A stretch of 36,065 nt of DNA from contig NZ_JAPJNQ010000013.1 of assembly GCF_030826625.1 (NCBI RefSeq), positions 1 to 36,065 of the forward strand. The letters run 5' to 3'. A model generated the notes under the pieces. It worked only from the letters and a program-made list of their open reading frames with translations, did not search any database and was not told the origin of the DNA. The translations under genes and the position numbers were made by a program. The first letter of the stretch is position 1. Every line of letters starts with the position of its first letter. The stretch is from Corynebacterium sp. Its GTDB lineage: Bacteria; Actinomycetota; Actinomycetes; Mycobacteriales; Mycobacteriaceae. Of the stretch, positions 23,627 through 31,889 are shown in pieces.

Positions 23627-24448
23627 ATGTCTGATTTTCAGCGAGCTGATCAACGTGCCCTCGACGAACTACGCCCCGTGCGCATTACCCGCGGTTTCAC
23701 CTCCAACCCCGCTGGTTCGGTGTTGGTGGAATTCGGTAATACCCGCGTGATGTGCACCGCCTCTGTTTCTGAAGGCGTGCCGCGTTTCAAGAAATTCTCC
23801 GGCGAAGGCTGGCTGACCGCCGAATATTCCATGCTGCCTTCTGCCACCCATGAACGCATGCCGCGCGAGTCCATGCGTGGCAAAGTCAAAGGCCGCACCC
23901 ACGAGATCTCCCGCTTGGTCGGGCGTGCGCTGCGTGCTGCGGTAGACCTGAGTGAGCTGGGCGAAAACACCATCAACCTGGACTGTGACGTCTTGCAGGC
24001 CGATGGCGGAACCCGCACTGCTGCGATCACTGGTGCCTACGTGGCGCTTGCCGACGCGATTGCCGTCCTGCAGGAACAAGGCGTGGTGCCTGGCGAGCCC
24101 CTGCTGGACCCCATCGCGGCGATCTCGGTGGGCATCATCGACGGCCATGTGTGCTTGGATTTGCCGTACGAAGAAGACTCCCGCGCCGAGGTGGACCTCA
24201 ACGTGGTCATGGATGCGCACGGTGATTTCGTGGAAATCCAGGGCACTGGTGAAAACGGTGTCTTTGGCCGCGATGAACTCGACGAGATGCTCGATGTGGC
24301 ACAACAAGGCTGTTACCAGTTGATCGAGGCCCAGCGTACGACGTTGGCGAAACCAATCGGCGGTGCCGGTGGTGCCGTCGGTGCCGGTGCCTCCGATGCC
24401 GGTGCCCAAGCAGACGCGCACGATGCCTCGCAGGGCGGTGATGCCTAG
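23627..24448 (+). CDS. rph: ribonuclease PH
   Basis: A 273-residue phosphorolytic 3' exonuclease that trims tRNA and other RNA ends. The core starts RPVRITRGFTSNPAGSVLV, with the phosphate-binding GRTHEISRLVGRALRAA and DCDVLQADGGTRTA further on. The catalytic core ends near residue 244; the last 29 residues are a Gly/Ala/Asp-rich tail not typical of RNase PH. ATG 23627 has TATGCT (23614-23619) 7 nt upstream, a leaderless arrangement. Its TAG stop overlaps the GTG of rdgB by one base, so translation is coupled. It corresponds to Rv1340. Confidence 0.97.
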   Translation: MSDFQRADQRALDELRPVRITRGFTSNPAGSVLVEFGNTRVMCTASVSEGVPRFKKFSGEGWLTAEYSMLPSATHERMPRESMRGKVKGRTHEISRLVGRALRAAVDLSELGENTINLDCDVLQADGGTRTAAITGAYVALADAIAVLQEQGVVPGEPLLDPIAAISVGIIDGHVCLDLPYEEDSRAEVDLNVVMDAHGDFVEIQGTGENGVFGRDELDEMLDVAQQGCYQLIEAQRTTLAKPIGGAGGAVGAGASDAGAQADAHDASQGGDA

Positions 24449-25089
24449 TGCAGATCCTGCTCGCATCAAATAACTCGAAAAAGCTCGCTGAGCTGCAGCG
24501 TATCGTCGCCGATAACGAGGCCTTGGCGGGCCGCGGCGACATTGAAGTCATCGGCACCGCGGATGCTCCGGCCTACGACGAACCCGTGGAAGATGGTCGC
24601 ACGTTCTCCGATAACGCCCTGATCAAAGCCCGCGCCGGGGCACGCAATACCGGGCTGGTCACCATCGCGGATGATTCCGGCCTGGCCGTCGACGAGCTGG
24701 CGGGTATGCCGGGTGTGCTCTCGGCGCGCTGGTGTGGTGAGCACGGCAACGATGCCGCTAATAATGAATTGCTGTTGGCCCAGCTTGCCGACGTCCCGGA
24801 TGAGCGCCGTTCGTGCGCCTTCGTGTCTGTCTGCGCATTGGTGACCCCGGATGGGCAGGAGCACGTGGTTGAAGGCCGCTGGGAAGGCCAGTTGTTGCGT
24901 AGCCCGCGCGGGGAGAATGGTTTTGGCTATGATCCGCTGTTCGTCCCGGACACAGAAATCGAGCGCGCCGGCAGTATTGCCCAGGCACGTAGTTCTGCGC
25001 AGCTGAGCCCGGACGAAAAAAATGCTGCCTCGCACCGTGGCAAGGCATTGGCGCAGCTGGTCCCGGTTTTGGTGGACTTGCTGGATTAA
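24448..25089 (+). CDS. rdgB: non-canonical purine NTP pyrophosphatase (RdgB/HAM1)
   Basis: A 213-residue HAM1-family enzyme that hydrolyses dITP, XTP and similar nucleotides to keep them out of DNA and RNA. It opens LLASNNSKKLAEL, the phosphate-binding start of the family, and contains FSDNALIKARAGA, the DDSGLAVDEL catalytic-Asp motif and GFGYDPLFVPD. The GTG start overlaps the rph stop by one base (TAGTG), so it is translated by coupling. It corresponds to Rv1341. It is convergent with the small membrane protein gene that follows; no clear terminator lies in the 28-bp gap, only a small ACGGC/GCCGT hairpin. Confidence 0.96.
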   Translation: MQILLASNNSKKLAELQRIVADNEALAGRGDIEVIGTADAPAYDEPVEDGRTFSDNALIKARAGARNTGLVTIADDSGLAVDELAGMPGVLSARWCGEHGNDAANNELLLAQLADVPDERRSCAFVSVCALVTPDGQEHVVEGRWEGQLLRSPRGENGFGYDPLFVPDTEIERAGSIAQARSSAQLSPDEKNAASHRGKALAQLVPVLVDLLD

Positions 25090-25117
25090 TCAGCGACCGG
25101 TCACGGCGTGGCCGTTG

Positions 25118-25480
25118 CTAGCGAACGTCGGCAAGCTGAAATTCGGTGGTGATTTCCTTGCGGCGTTTCGCCTCCATCCAGAAGGAGAAAAACGGCACCA
25201 CACCGGATAGGGCAGTGGTCAACCATTTCACCGGCTCCCAGCGGGCTTTCAATCCCAGGTTGATCACGCTGAGCACGAAACCGGCATAGACCCAGCCGTG
25301 GGCGACGCCGATGAAGGTTGCCCAGGTGGGGATCTCCAGGCCCAGGATGTATTCGCAGAACATCCGCCCGACCAAAAACAGCAGGAAGAAACCGGTGACA
25401 AATGCCAGCGTCGAAAAGATGCTCAGCGCGGTGCGTACGCGTTTTTGACGCTCGGGATTAATGTTTTTTTGCTTGCTCAC
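25118..25480 (-). CDS. DUF3817 family membrane protein
   Basis: A 120-residue protein with three membrane helices: near 18-42, 55-77 and 86-103. The central WATFIGVAHGWVYAGFV and the ARWEPVKW segment are typical of the DUF3817 family; the same family member follows rdgB in M. tuberculosis (Rv1342c). Its GTG start overlaps the stop of the upstream gene by one base (TAGTG), so the two are translationally coupled. The function is unknown. A copy of the CGTCGNCAAGC motif lies across its last codons (25126). Confidence 0.85.
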   Translation of the reverse strand: MSKQKNINPERQKRVRTALSIFSTLAFVTGFFLLFLVGRMFCEYILGLEIPTWATFIGVAHGWVYAGFVLSVINLGLKARWEPVKWLTTALSGVVPFFSFWMEAKRRKEITTEFQLADVR

Positions 25481-25917
25481 TAGCTGTCCTTTTTCTTTGT
25501 AGGGTGCTGCTGATGTGCTTGTCGACGGCGCGCTGCCGGGTCTGCCAGTCTATTGAACTCGGCGACGTTGTCGTTGCGTCGGGTGGGCAGGAAGTCTTCG
25601 TCGACGGCGGTGACGGTTTTTTCCAGTTTGTGTTTGTCTGCGACATACGGCTGGTTGTCGGTTTCGGAATCGTTTTCTTCGGCTAGTTTTTCGTTTTCGT
25701 AGCGCAAGATCATGCGGTAGGCGAACACGGCGAACCCGGCGAAGAGCGGCCATTGTAGGGCGTATCCGAGGTTTTGGAAGGTTCCAGAGCCGGATTGGAA
25801 TCGGGTCCACTGCCACCAGGCGAGGCCGAAGAAGCAAATGACGACGATGGCGAGCAGGACGAGGTGCCACCACCGCACGCGAATTTTGGTGCGCTTGTCA
25901 TTCTGCGAGTCCTTCAC
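25480..25917 (-). CDS. two-helix membrane protein, Rv1343c-like
   Basis: A 145-residue protein with a basic start, two membrane helices (near 16-35 and 52-72; WHLVLLAIVVICFFGLAWWQW is the first) linked by a short loop that reads FQNLGYALQWPLFAG, and a long charged cytosolic tail. The QNLGYALQWP segment is shared with the protein in the same place in M. tuberculosis (Rv1343c, LprD), although no lipobox is visible here. The open frame continues upstream, but GTG 25917 has TAATCT 7 nt before it, a leaderless arrangement. The function is unknown; it is the first gene of a two-gene operon. Confidence 0.75.
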   Translation of the reverse strand: MKDSQNDKRTKIRVRWWHLVLLAIVVICFFGLAWWQWTRFQSGSGTFQNLGYALQWPLFAGFAVFAYRMILRYENEKLAEENDSETDNQPYVADKHKLEKTVTAVDEDFLPTRRNDNVAEFNRLADPAARRRQAHQQHPTKKKDS

Positions 25918-25989
25918 GGCCTCAAGATTACCTAACTGGTGGCCGAAGTTGGCGGTTGCGGTGGTGTGCGCTAAACTAAGTTTTCGCAA

Positions 25990-26071
<82 letters not shown>

Positions 26072-26081
26072 CAGTTTTACA

Positions 26082-26121
26082 CCCTCGTTACCAGATAAAA
26101 CTCCTGGTAGCGGGGGATTTT
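26082..26121 (+). terminator. terminator after tRNA-Leu
   Basis: TACCAG (26089-26094) pairs with CTGGTA (26104-26109), extended outward by weaker CCCTCGT/GCGGGGG pairing, followed by ATTTTTC. It ends the tRNA transcript. Confidence 0.75.
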
Positions 26122-26181
26122 TCTGTTTTTGCGTTTAGTCTCGTTTGGTCTGATTTAGGGTGTTTCTGGGTCAAACTAGGT

Positions 26182-26320
26182 CAAAAATGTGTCTGGTCGG
26201 GGCGTCGACCAGCGTATTGTGTCTTTTTTACAAATAGGCCACCTGAAACCGGCCTTTTTCGTCCACTATTTGTAAAAAAGACACAATAGACATGATTACC
26301 GGCGATGGGCTAAGCAGGTG
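26182..26320 (+). repeat. dispersed hairpin repeat, copy 2
   Basis: Positions 26182-26303 match copy 1 (6663-6784) without gaps and with two substitutions, both in the loop region. The 23-bp perfect hairpin arms are unchanged. It lacks the short duplication seen in copy 1 and ends GCGATGGGCTAAGC. A related end sequence, TATGCGACAAAGTG, follows at 26350. The rest of the gap to 26546 shows no gene. Confidence 0.85.
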
Positions 26321-26546
26321 AAGAAGCAAGAGCGCGAGATATGCGGGATATGCGACAAAGTGAAGTGTCCCGGGCTTTGCTGGTGGGCATTAGCTGCCGG
26401 TAATTGGCTCAATCTAGCTCACCTCTTCCTCTCTCCGTATCCAATGTTTCCAAATTTTGTTCAGGGGATACTGCCCTGGGGATACTTGAAAAAAGCTGAT
26501 CATGTTTGAACCAACATAATTATTTTTCGCTAGGCGCACACGGCTG

Positions 26547-27158
26547 CTACCGCGGACGACGCAAAACTGCGATGAGGAAGTCGGAGTCTGTATCGAACGG
26601 TTCGATGTTGAAGCTGGAAAGCAGCAGGTCTTGTGCGAAGCCGGCCTCGGTGCATGAATTTAGGAATTCTCCGAACCCCCAACCACGACCCGCCCCAAAC
26701 GCGAGCACTGCGCGACCACCTGGGCGCAGCGGGGTATAGAGATTCGCGATGGCATTTTCCCGATCAGCTGGGTCGATAAAGCCAAGCACGTTGCCGACAC
26801 TAAAAACTACATCGAAGCTGTCGCGCAGATGTCCCAGTTCTGGTTGTTCGTAGAGCGTGGCAGAGCCGAGATCGCCGACGTGCCATTCGCCTTTCGGGAA
26901 ATCATGCTTTGCATGGTTAATAAGCACCGGGTCCAGATCGATTCCGGCGACGGTGTGGCCGCGTTCAATCAATGGGCCGCCGGCACGCCCGGTGCCGCAC
27001 CCGGCATCGAGAATTTTTGCCTCACGCGGGCTTAATGCGTCGACAAAGCGGGCTTCGCCGTCGATGTCTTTGCCTTCTGCGACGAAGCGTTTCCAGCGCG
27101 CAGCGTAGTTTTCTGAATGCGACGGGTTGTTACGGGTGAGGTCATTCCAGGTAGGCAT
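26547..27158 (-). CDS. class I SAM-dependent methyltransferase
   Basis: A 203-residue Rossmann-fold methyltransferase. Motif I is ILDAGCGTGRAGGPLIERG, motif II includes VAGIDLDP, and FDVVFSVGNVLGFI is the post-II strand; together these bind S-adenosylmethionine. The acceptor cannot be told: similar single-domain proteins methylate small molecules. The promoter is unusually clear, with a consensus TATAAT (27170-27165) 6 nt before the ATG, so the message is leaderless. The gene is alone, between the repeat copy and the SDR gene transcribed in the same direction, about 100 bp downstream of the SDR stop. Confidence 0.88.
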   Translation of the reverse strand: MPTWNDLTRNNPSHSENYAARWKRFVAEGKDIDGEARFVDALSPREAKILDAGCGTGRAGGPLIERGHTVAGIDLDPVLINHAKHDFPKGEWHVGDLGSATLYEQPELGHLRDSFDVVFSVGNVLGFIDPADRENAIANLYTPLRPGGRAVLAFGAGRGWGFGEFLNSCTEAGFAQDLLLSSFNIEPFDTDSDFLIAVLRRPR

Positions 27159-27259
27159 GACCTCATTATAGTGCTGGGAAACGCGGCTACGCGAGGCCTT
27201 GGGCGGGGCCTGTGCTTCTAGTTGTTACTGCTTGTGCTTCCAGCTTGTTGCAGTTTTCG

Positions 27260-28096
27260 CTATTGTGCGATCAGCTTGTTGATAAACCGCACCGCGATCG
27301 ACGGGGCAAACCGGGCACTATAACGCATCAGCAACGACGGCATCCCCACCGAATACATGATGCGGCCTCGGATCAGTCGGTTGGAAGGATGCACGGCTTG
27401 CCAGATTTTGTCTGCAACCTGTTCCGGGGTGAGATTCACACCCAAACGCTTGATCGATTCCGCATCACCGCTGGCCAGCTTGGTTTTCGCCCATAACGGC
27501 ATGATGTTGACCACGCGAATATCGTCTTTTTCCCACTCCAAATCGAGCGCCTGGCTAAAACCCTGCACATAAAATTTCGAGGCCGAATACGGGACGATGT
27601 GCGGCTGGCCGTAAATGGAACTCGCCGAGCCCATGTTCACCAGGTGCGCGCCCGGAGTCTTGCGTAGATACTGGTGCGCCGCCCGCGCGCCGAAGGTGAT
27701 ACCCGTGCAGTTGATGGTGATCTGTGCTGCGATGAGGTCGGGGTCTTGGTCAGTGATATCGCCAAAACCGATCACGCCAGCGTTGTTGTCCAGTACCGTC
27801 AGCGTGCCGCCGGTGTAGGAAGTGAAATGTGACAGGGCTTCTTCCCATTGCTGCGCATCGGTGACATCCAGGTGCCCGATGATCAGTTGCGGATATTCGG
27901 ATTGGAATTGCTCCAGGCGGTCGCCGTCGATGTCATAGGCGCCGACGACCCACCCAGCATCCAGGAATTTCGTGGCGACGGCTTTGCCGATACCCGTCGC
28001 GCCACCGGAAACGAAAATGCTCTTTGGCGTGGCGCGGGCCGGTTCGGTGGCAGTGGCAGTCTGTGTGCTGGTCGAGTGGTGCTGTGCTGAACTCAT
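27260..28096 (-). CDS. short-chain dehydrogenase/reductase
   Basis: A 278-residue classical SDR. After a Ser/Thr/Ala-rich tail of about 25 residues the NAD(P)-binding loop reads VSGGATGIGKAVA, followed by NNAGVIG, the catalytic Ser in MGSASS, and YSASK with the catalytic Tyr and Lys. The C-terminal helix (MRYSARFAPSIAVRFINKLI) is hydrophobic and basic, a form seen in membrane-associated SDRs of actinobacteria. The substrate is unknown. The start at 28096 is chosen because TACCCT lies 6 nt upstream as a leaderless -10. Confidence 0.9.
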   Translation of the reverse strand: MSSAQHHSTSTQTATATEPARATPKSIFVSGGATGIGKAVATKFLDAGWVVGAYDIDGDRLEQFQSEYPQLIIGHLDVTDAQQWEEALSHFTSYTGGTLTVLDNNAGVIGFGDITDQDPDLIAAQITINCTGITFGARAAHQYLRKTPGAHLVNMGSASSIYGQPHIVPYSASKFYVQGFSQALDLEWEKDDIRVVNIMPLWAKTKLASGDAESIKRLGVNLTPEQVADKIWQAVHPSNRLIRGRIMYSVGMPSLLMRYSARFAPSIAVRFINKLIAQ

Positions 28097-28364
28097 GCTC
28101 ACAGGGTACGCCAATTACCCCTGACTTGTGGCCGACCTAACAAAAGGCTCGAATGTTAACACAAGCCTCGAATAGTGATGCGTTTTGTCATGTGTTAGTG
28201 GCGTTCACGGCAGCGGGTGCCAAAACTGTTGAGGCGTGGAAAGATAAGAATTACAGATAAATCGAAGGAAGCGTCTGACAACGTCGTGTCTGATCACGTG
28301 CGTGCAGCACCGTGCTGTACCCAGCACGTGACAGCACCCGGCGTGAGACTGAAAGGTTGCGCTC

Positions 28365-29267
28365 ATGTTTTTAATTTCTGCACTAGGGATCATTCTTGTA
28401 TTGCTGCTGCTGGCGGCCACGTCGTCAATCTTCACGGTGCAAACCCGCCAAGCCGCCGTCATCGAACGCATGGGCAAGTTCCACCACGTCGCGCACGCGG
28501 GCCTGAACATCAAGATCCCATTCGTCGACCGAGTGCGAGATCGGATTTCGCTGCAGGTGCAGCAGCTGGACGTGATGGTGGAGACCAAAACCCAGGACAA
28601 CGTCTTCGTGCAGATCCCGGTCGCCGTGCAATACCAAGTCGTCGAAGGCCGTGAGCGCGAGGCTTACTACCTGCTGTCCAATCACGAGCAGCAGATCATT
28701 GCTTATGTGCAGGACAACGTGCGCTCGTCGGTAGCGGGTATGAAACTGGATGAGTCGTTTTCCTCCAAGGACGATATCGCCCGCAACGTTGCGGAATCGC
28801 TGCGCGACAACATGGCGGAATACGGATGGCACTTCGTCAACACCCTGGTTACCGATATTCGACCAGACGCCAAGGTGCGCGATTCGATGAACGCCATCAA
28901 CGCCGCCCAGCGTGAGCGTGATGCCGCCGTCTCGCAGGCGGAAGCCGAAAAGATCCGCATGGTCAAAGAAGCCGAAGGTGCAGCTGAGGCCCGCCGTCTG
29001 CAGGGCCGTGGTGTTGCTGACCAGCGTAAAGAAATCGTCGAAGGTATTGCGGCACAGTATGAATTACTGCGTGCGGCCGGAATTGAAGAATCACCAGAGG
29101 TGCTCATGTTGGTCTCGCAGTACCTGGACGCGATGGTCGATGTCGCTGGCAATGGCTCCTCGAATATCATGTTCATGCCGAATAACCCCGGAGGCATGGG
29201 CGAGCTTTTCGACGGCATGCGTAACGTGTTGTATTCGTCGAAGCTCAGTGCCGACGGGGATAAGTAG
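28365..29267 (+). CDS. SPFH (stomatin/prohibitin) membrane protein
   Basis: A 300-residue band-7 protein. One N-terminal membrane helix (residues 2-20) is followed by the SPFH domain (TRQAAVIERMGKFHHVAHAGLNIKIPFVDRV at its start), then a long Ala/Glu/Arg-rich coiled coil (about 175-235) and a Gly/Met/Asn-rich tail. Such proteins form large membrane-bound cages or scaffolds that organise microdomains and often control membrane proteases. No NfeD partner gene is adjacent. The ribosome site GAAAGG (28351-28356) lies 8 nt upstream. The 250-bp upstream spacer (28115-28364) holds a CAGCAC/GTGCTG inverted repeat (28305-28317) but no gene. Confidence 0.9.
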   Translation: MFLISALGIILVLLLLAATSSIFTVQTRQAAVIERMGKFHHVAHAGLNIKIPFVDRVRDRISLQVQQLDVMVETKTQDNVFVQIPVAVQYQVVEGREREAYYLLSNHEQQIIAYVQDNVRSSVAGMKLDESFSSKDDIARNVAESLRDNMAEYGWHFVNTLVTDIRPDAKVRDSMNAINAAQRERDAAVSQAEAEKIRMVKEAEGAAEARRLQGRGVADQRKEIVEGIAAQYELLRAAGIEESPEVLMLVSQYLDAMVDVAGNGSSNIMFMPNNPGGMGELFDGMRNVLYSSKLSADGDK

Positions 29268-29322
29268 CGCGAGCGAAAAGCAACCGAGATAAATAGCTGA
29301 AAGTTTGCAGGGGATAATAACA

Positions 29323-30816
29323 GTGTCCAACGGGTCCAACGTGTCCGATGCATCTCACGTGTCTCACGCGTCCAACGCATCTGCTGTGTCTGCTGTGTCT
29401 GTTGCGCGCGACCAGGAACAGGAACTAAGTGCACGCGAGATTTCCGCTATTGATGCCCAACACATTTGGCATCCCTACGCGGCACCCGGAGCACCGACCC
29501 GCGTGGTGCGCTCCACCGATGGTGTGTACCTGGAGCTTGTCGACGACAACCGGGCTGGCGACGTTGACGGCGCACATACAGACTCAGTTGCCGACGAGTC
29601 GCAGCAGCAGTTGCACGATGATTCGCACTGGGTCATCGATGGCATGAGCTCGTGGTGGGCTGCGTGCTTTGGGCACTCACACCCACGGCTAGTCGCCGCT
29701 GCCCAGCGCCAGATCGACACGATGAGTCACGTGATGTTCGGCGGGCTGACACACCAACCCGCGGCCGAGCTGACCCGCAACTTGCTGGAACTGACCGAGC
29801 ACCGCTACCAGCAGGTGTTTTATTCGGATTCCGGCTCGGTGGCAGTGGAAGTCGCCATCAAAATGGCGCTGCAATATGCCCGGGGTGCGGCAGGTGCATC
29901 TGCATCTGCGAGCCCACAAAACCAGCGCACCAAGTTGTTGACCTGGCGCTCGGGCTATCACGGCGATACCTTCCAAGCGATGAGCGTGTGCGATCCCGAC
30001 GGTGGCATGCACTCGCTGTGGAGCGGGACCTTGAAAGAGCAGATCTTCGTGCCAGCACCGCCGACTCGCGGCGCCACCGCGCAGCAGCGGGAAGAATATC
30101 TGCGGGTCGTGGAAGCAGCCATGAGCGATGAGGTCGCCGCGATGATCATTGAACCCGTCGTCCAGGGCGCCGGCGGGATGCGTTTTCATGATCACGAATT
30201 GCTCGTCGGCATCCGAGAATTGTGCACGCGTCATGGCATCGTGCTTATCGCCGACGAGATCGCCACTGGTTTTGGGCGCACCGGCGACCTCTTCACGACG
30301 CACGCCGCCGGCATCACCCCGGACATTTTGTGCGTAGGCAAGGCTCTGACCGGCGGATTCATGTCGATGGCGGCTACGCTTGCCACCCAAGAAGTCGCAG
30401 AAACCATGCAGCCTGCCGCGTTGATGCACGGCCCGACGTTTATGGCGAATCCGCTCGCGTGTGCGGTGGCTACAGAAGCGACCACGATGGTCCGCGAAGG
30501 TGCCTGGCATGCCCAAGTCGCCCGCATTGAATCTGAGCTGGTAGCCGGGCTTAGCTCACTGCGCGAGCAACCCGGTGTGGCCGATGTGCGGGTGCTCGGA
30601 GCGATTGGCGTCGTAGAGATGGAACGCGACGTGGACATGGCGATCGCGACCCAAGCCGCACTCGATGCTGGGGTGTGGATCCGCCCCTTCGGCAGATTGG
30701 TGTACACGATGCCGCCGTATATCTGCAGCGGCGCAGAGGTTGCCAAGATTTGTCAGGCGATAGCGCGCATCGTTGCTGCATGCGGTCGTGATGCTGCAGA
30801 GGAGCTACAACCATGA
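29323..30816 (+). CDS. bioA: adenosylmethionine-8-amino-7-oxononanoate aminotransferase
   Basis: A 497-residue PLP enzyme that makes diaminopelargonate in biotin synthesis. Family marks are IWHPY, the MSSWWAACFGHSHP segment, WRSGYHGDTFQAMSVCDP, and the PLP Lys340 in VGKALTGG. It is some 70 residues longer than usual. The first 28 residues have Ser at nearly every third position (SNGSNVSDASHVSHASN...), the product of a degenerate 9-nt repeat; residues 74-101 and about 188-200 are further low-complexity insertions. The start is GTG 29323 with AGGGG upstream. The stop overlaps the bioD start (ATGA), so the pair is translationally coupled. Confidence 0.96.
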   Translation: MSNGSNVSDASHVSHASNASAVSAVSVARDQEQELSAREISAIDAQHIWHPYAAPGAPTRVVRSTDGVYLELVDDNRAGDVDGAHTDSVADESQQQLHDDSHWVIDGMSSWWAACFGHSHPRLVAAAQRQIDTMSHVMFGGLTHQPAAELTRNLLELTEHRYQQVFYSDSGSVAVEVAIKMALQYARGAAGASASASPQNQRTKLLTWRSGYHGDTFQAMSVCDPDGGMHSLWSGTLKEQIFVPAPPTRGATAQQREEYLRVVEAAMSDEVAAMIIEPVVQGAGGMRFHDHELLVGIRELCTRHGIVLIADEIATGFGRTGDLFTTHAAGITPDILCVGKALTGGFMSMAATLATQEVAETMQPAALMHGPTFMANPLACAVATEATTMVREGAWHAQVARIESELVAGLSSLREQPGVADVRVLGAIGVVEMERDVDMAIATQAALDAGVWIRPFGRLVYTMPPYICSGAEVAKICQAIARIVAACGRDAAEELQP

Positions 30817-31478
30817 TCATTACGGGGACGGGAACCGGCGTCGGCAAGACCATCGCGGCAGCTGCGCTGGGCTGGGCCTGGCAACAACCAGTGCTGAAAC
30901 CCCTGCAGACCGGCGACGATGACGATGCAGCGGTGATCGAAAAATTCTCCGGTGTTTCGGGTGCTACGTATCGCCGCTACCCAGATCCATTGGCACCGAA
31001 CCTGGCTGCCGCGCGCGCCGGGATGGCCCAAGCTGATCGCGATGAGGTGGGGCAGTGGATCTCGGATTACCGTGCAGAACATGGAGTCTGCCTAGTCGAA
31101 GGCGCCGGCGGGCTGCTGGTACGCCTGGGCACGGACCGTACCGGGCGGGAGTTCACGGTTCTGGATTTAGCGAAGGATCTCGGTGAGAAAATCGTGGTGG
31201 TCACCAGCACCGGGTTGGGCAGTTTGAACATGGCAGAACTGACCGTGCGCGCCGCCGAGGCAGCAGGCATTGAAGTAGCCGGGTTGATCGGTGGGGCACT
31301 ACCCGAAAACCCCGACCTGGCGACGAGCCTGAATTTGCAGGAACTACCGCGCGTGACCGGCACCGACCTTTGGTTTAGCTTGCCGACGGGCATCGGTGCG
31401 GCTAGCCCGGAAGAGTTCCGGGCGCGCGTCGACAAGCTTGGGGTGCCTATGTTTCATACGGTCGCGGGGTTGCAATAA
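30813..31478 (+). CDS. bioD: dethiobiotin synthetase
   Basis: A 221-residue P-loop enzyme that closes the ureido ring of dethiobiotin with CO2 and ATP. The phosphate loop is GTGTGVGKTIA at the N-terminus, LKPLQTGDDDD follows with the substrate-binding Lys, and VEGAGGLLVRL is the third family motif. It overlaps bioA by 4 nt and is followed directly by acpS (TAA then ATG with no gap). No bioB or bioF is in the window. Two CGTCGNCAAGC motifs, in opposite orientation, lie in its last 100 nt. Confidence 0.96.
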   Translation: MIITGTGTGVGKTIAAAALGWAWQQPVLKPLQTGDDDDAAVIEKFSGVSGATYRRYPDPLAPNLAAARAGMAQADRDEVGQWISDYRAEHGVCLVEGAGGLLVRLGTDRTGREFTVLDLAKDLGEKIVVVTSTGLGSLNMAELTVRAAEAAGIEVAGLIGGALPENPDLATSLNLQELPRVTGTDLWFSLPTGIGAASPEEFRARVDKLGVPMFHTVAGLQ

Positions 31479-31889
31479 ATGCGGGTATCGATCGGCACTG
31501 ATCTGGTGCATGTGCCTGGTTTGCGACAGCAATTAGAGACTCCCGGTTCGAGTTTCGGCCGGGTCTTTAGCGATTTTGAATGGCGCAGCGCAAGGGGTAG
31601 TGCGCATGGGAAATATGTGCATCTGGCTGGGCGTTGGGCCGCGAAAGAGGCCTTTATCAAAGCGTGGGCGCAGGCGCGTTATGGCAGCCCGCCGTGGTTG
31701 CGGGAAGAAGAGATCGTGTGGTCGGCGATCACGGTGCGCCCGGATCGCTGGGGCAGGCTCGCGCTGGATTTTAGCCCGCAGCTAGCAGCAGAACTCACCG
31801 CTAGCATCGGCGAGTTCGAGCACAGCATCAGCATCAGCCACGATGGCGACTATGCGAGCGCGACCTGCGTGTTGTATTCCTCAGGCTAA
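31479..31889 (+). CDS. acpS: holo-[acyl-carrier-protein] synthase
   Basis: A 136-residue phosphopantetheinyl transferase of the AcpS type. It begins MRVSIGTDLVHV, with the metal Asp at residue 8, continues with HLAGRWAAKEAFIKAW, which has the second metal ligand Glu, and ends with SISHDGDYASA. It adds the 4'-phosphopantetheine arm to acyl carrier domains, in corynebacteria probably those of type I fatty acid synthase. Its ATG follows the bioD stop with no spacer, so it is read as the third gene of a bioA-bioD-acpS unit. It overlaps the convergent tetR gene by 4 nt. Confidence 0.95.
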   Translation: MRVSIGTDLVHVPGLRQQLETPGSSFGRVFSDFEWRSARGSAHGKYVHLAGRWAAKEAFIKAWAQARYGSPPWLREEEIVWSAITVRPDRWGRLALDFSPQLAAELTASIGEFEHSISISHDGDYASATCVLYSSG

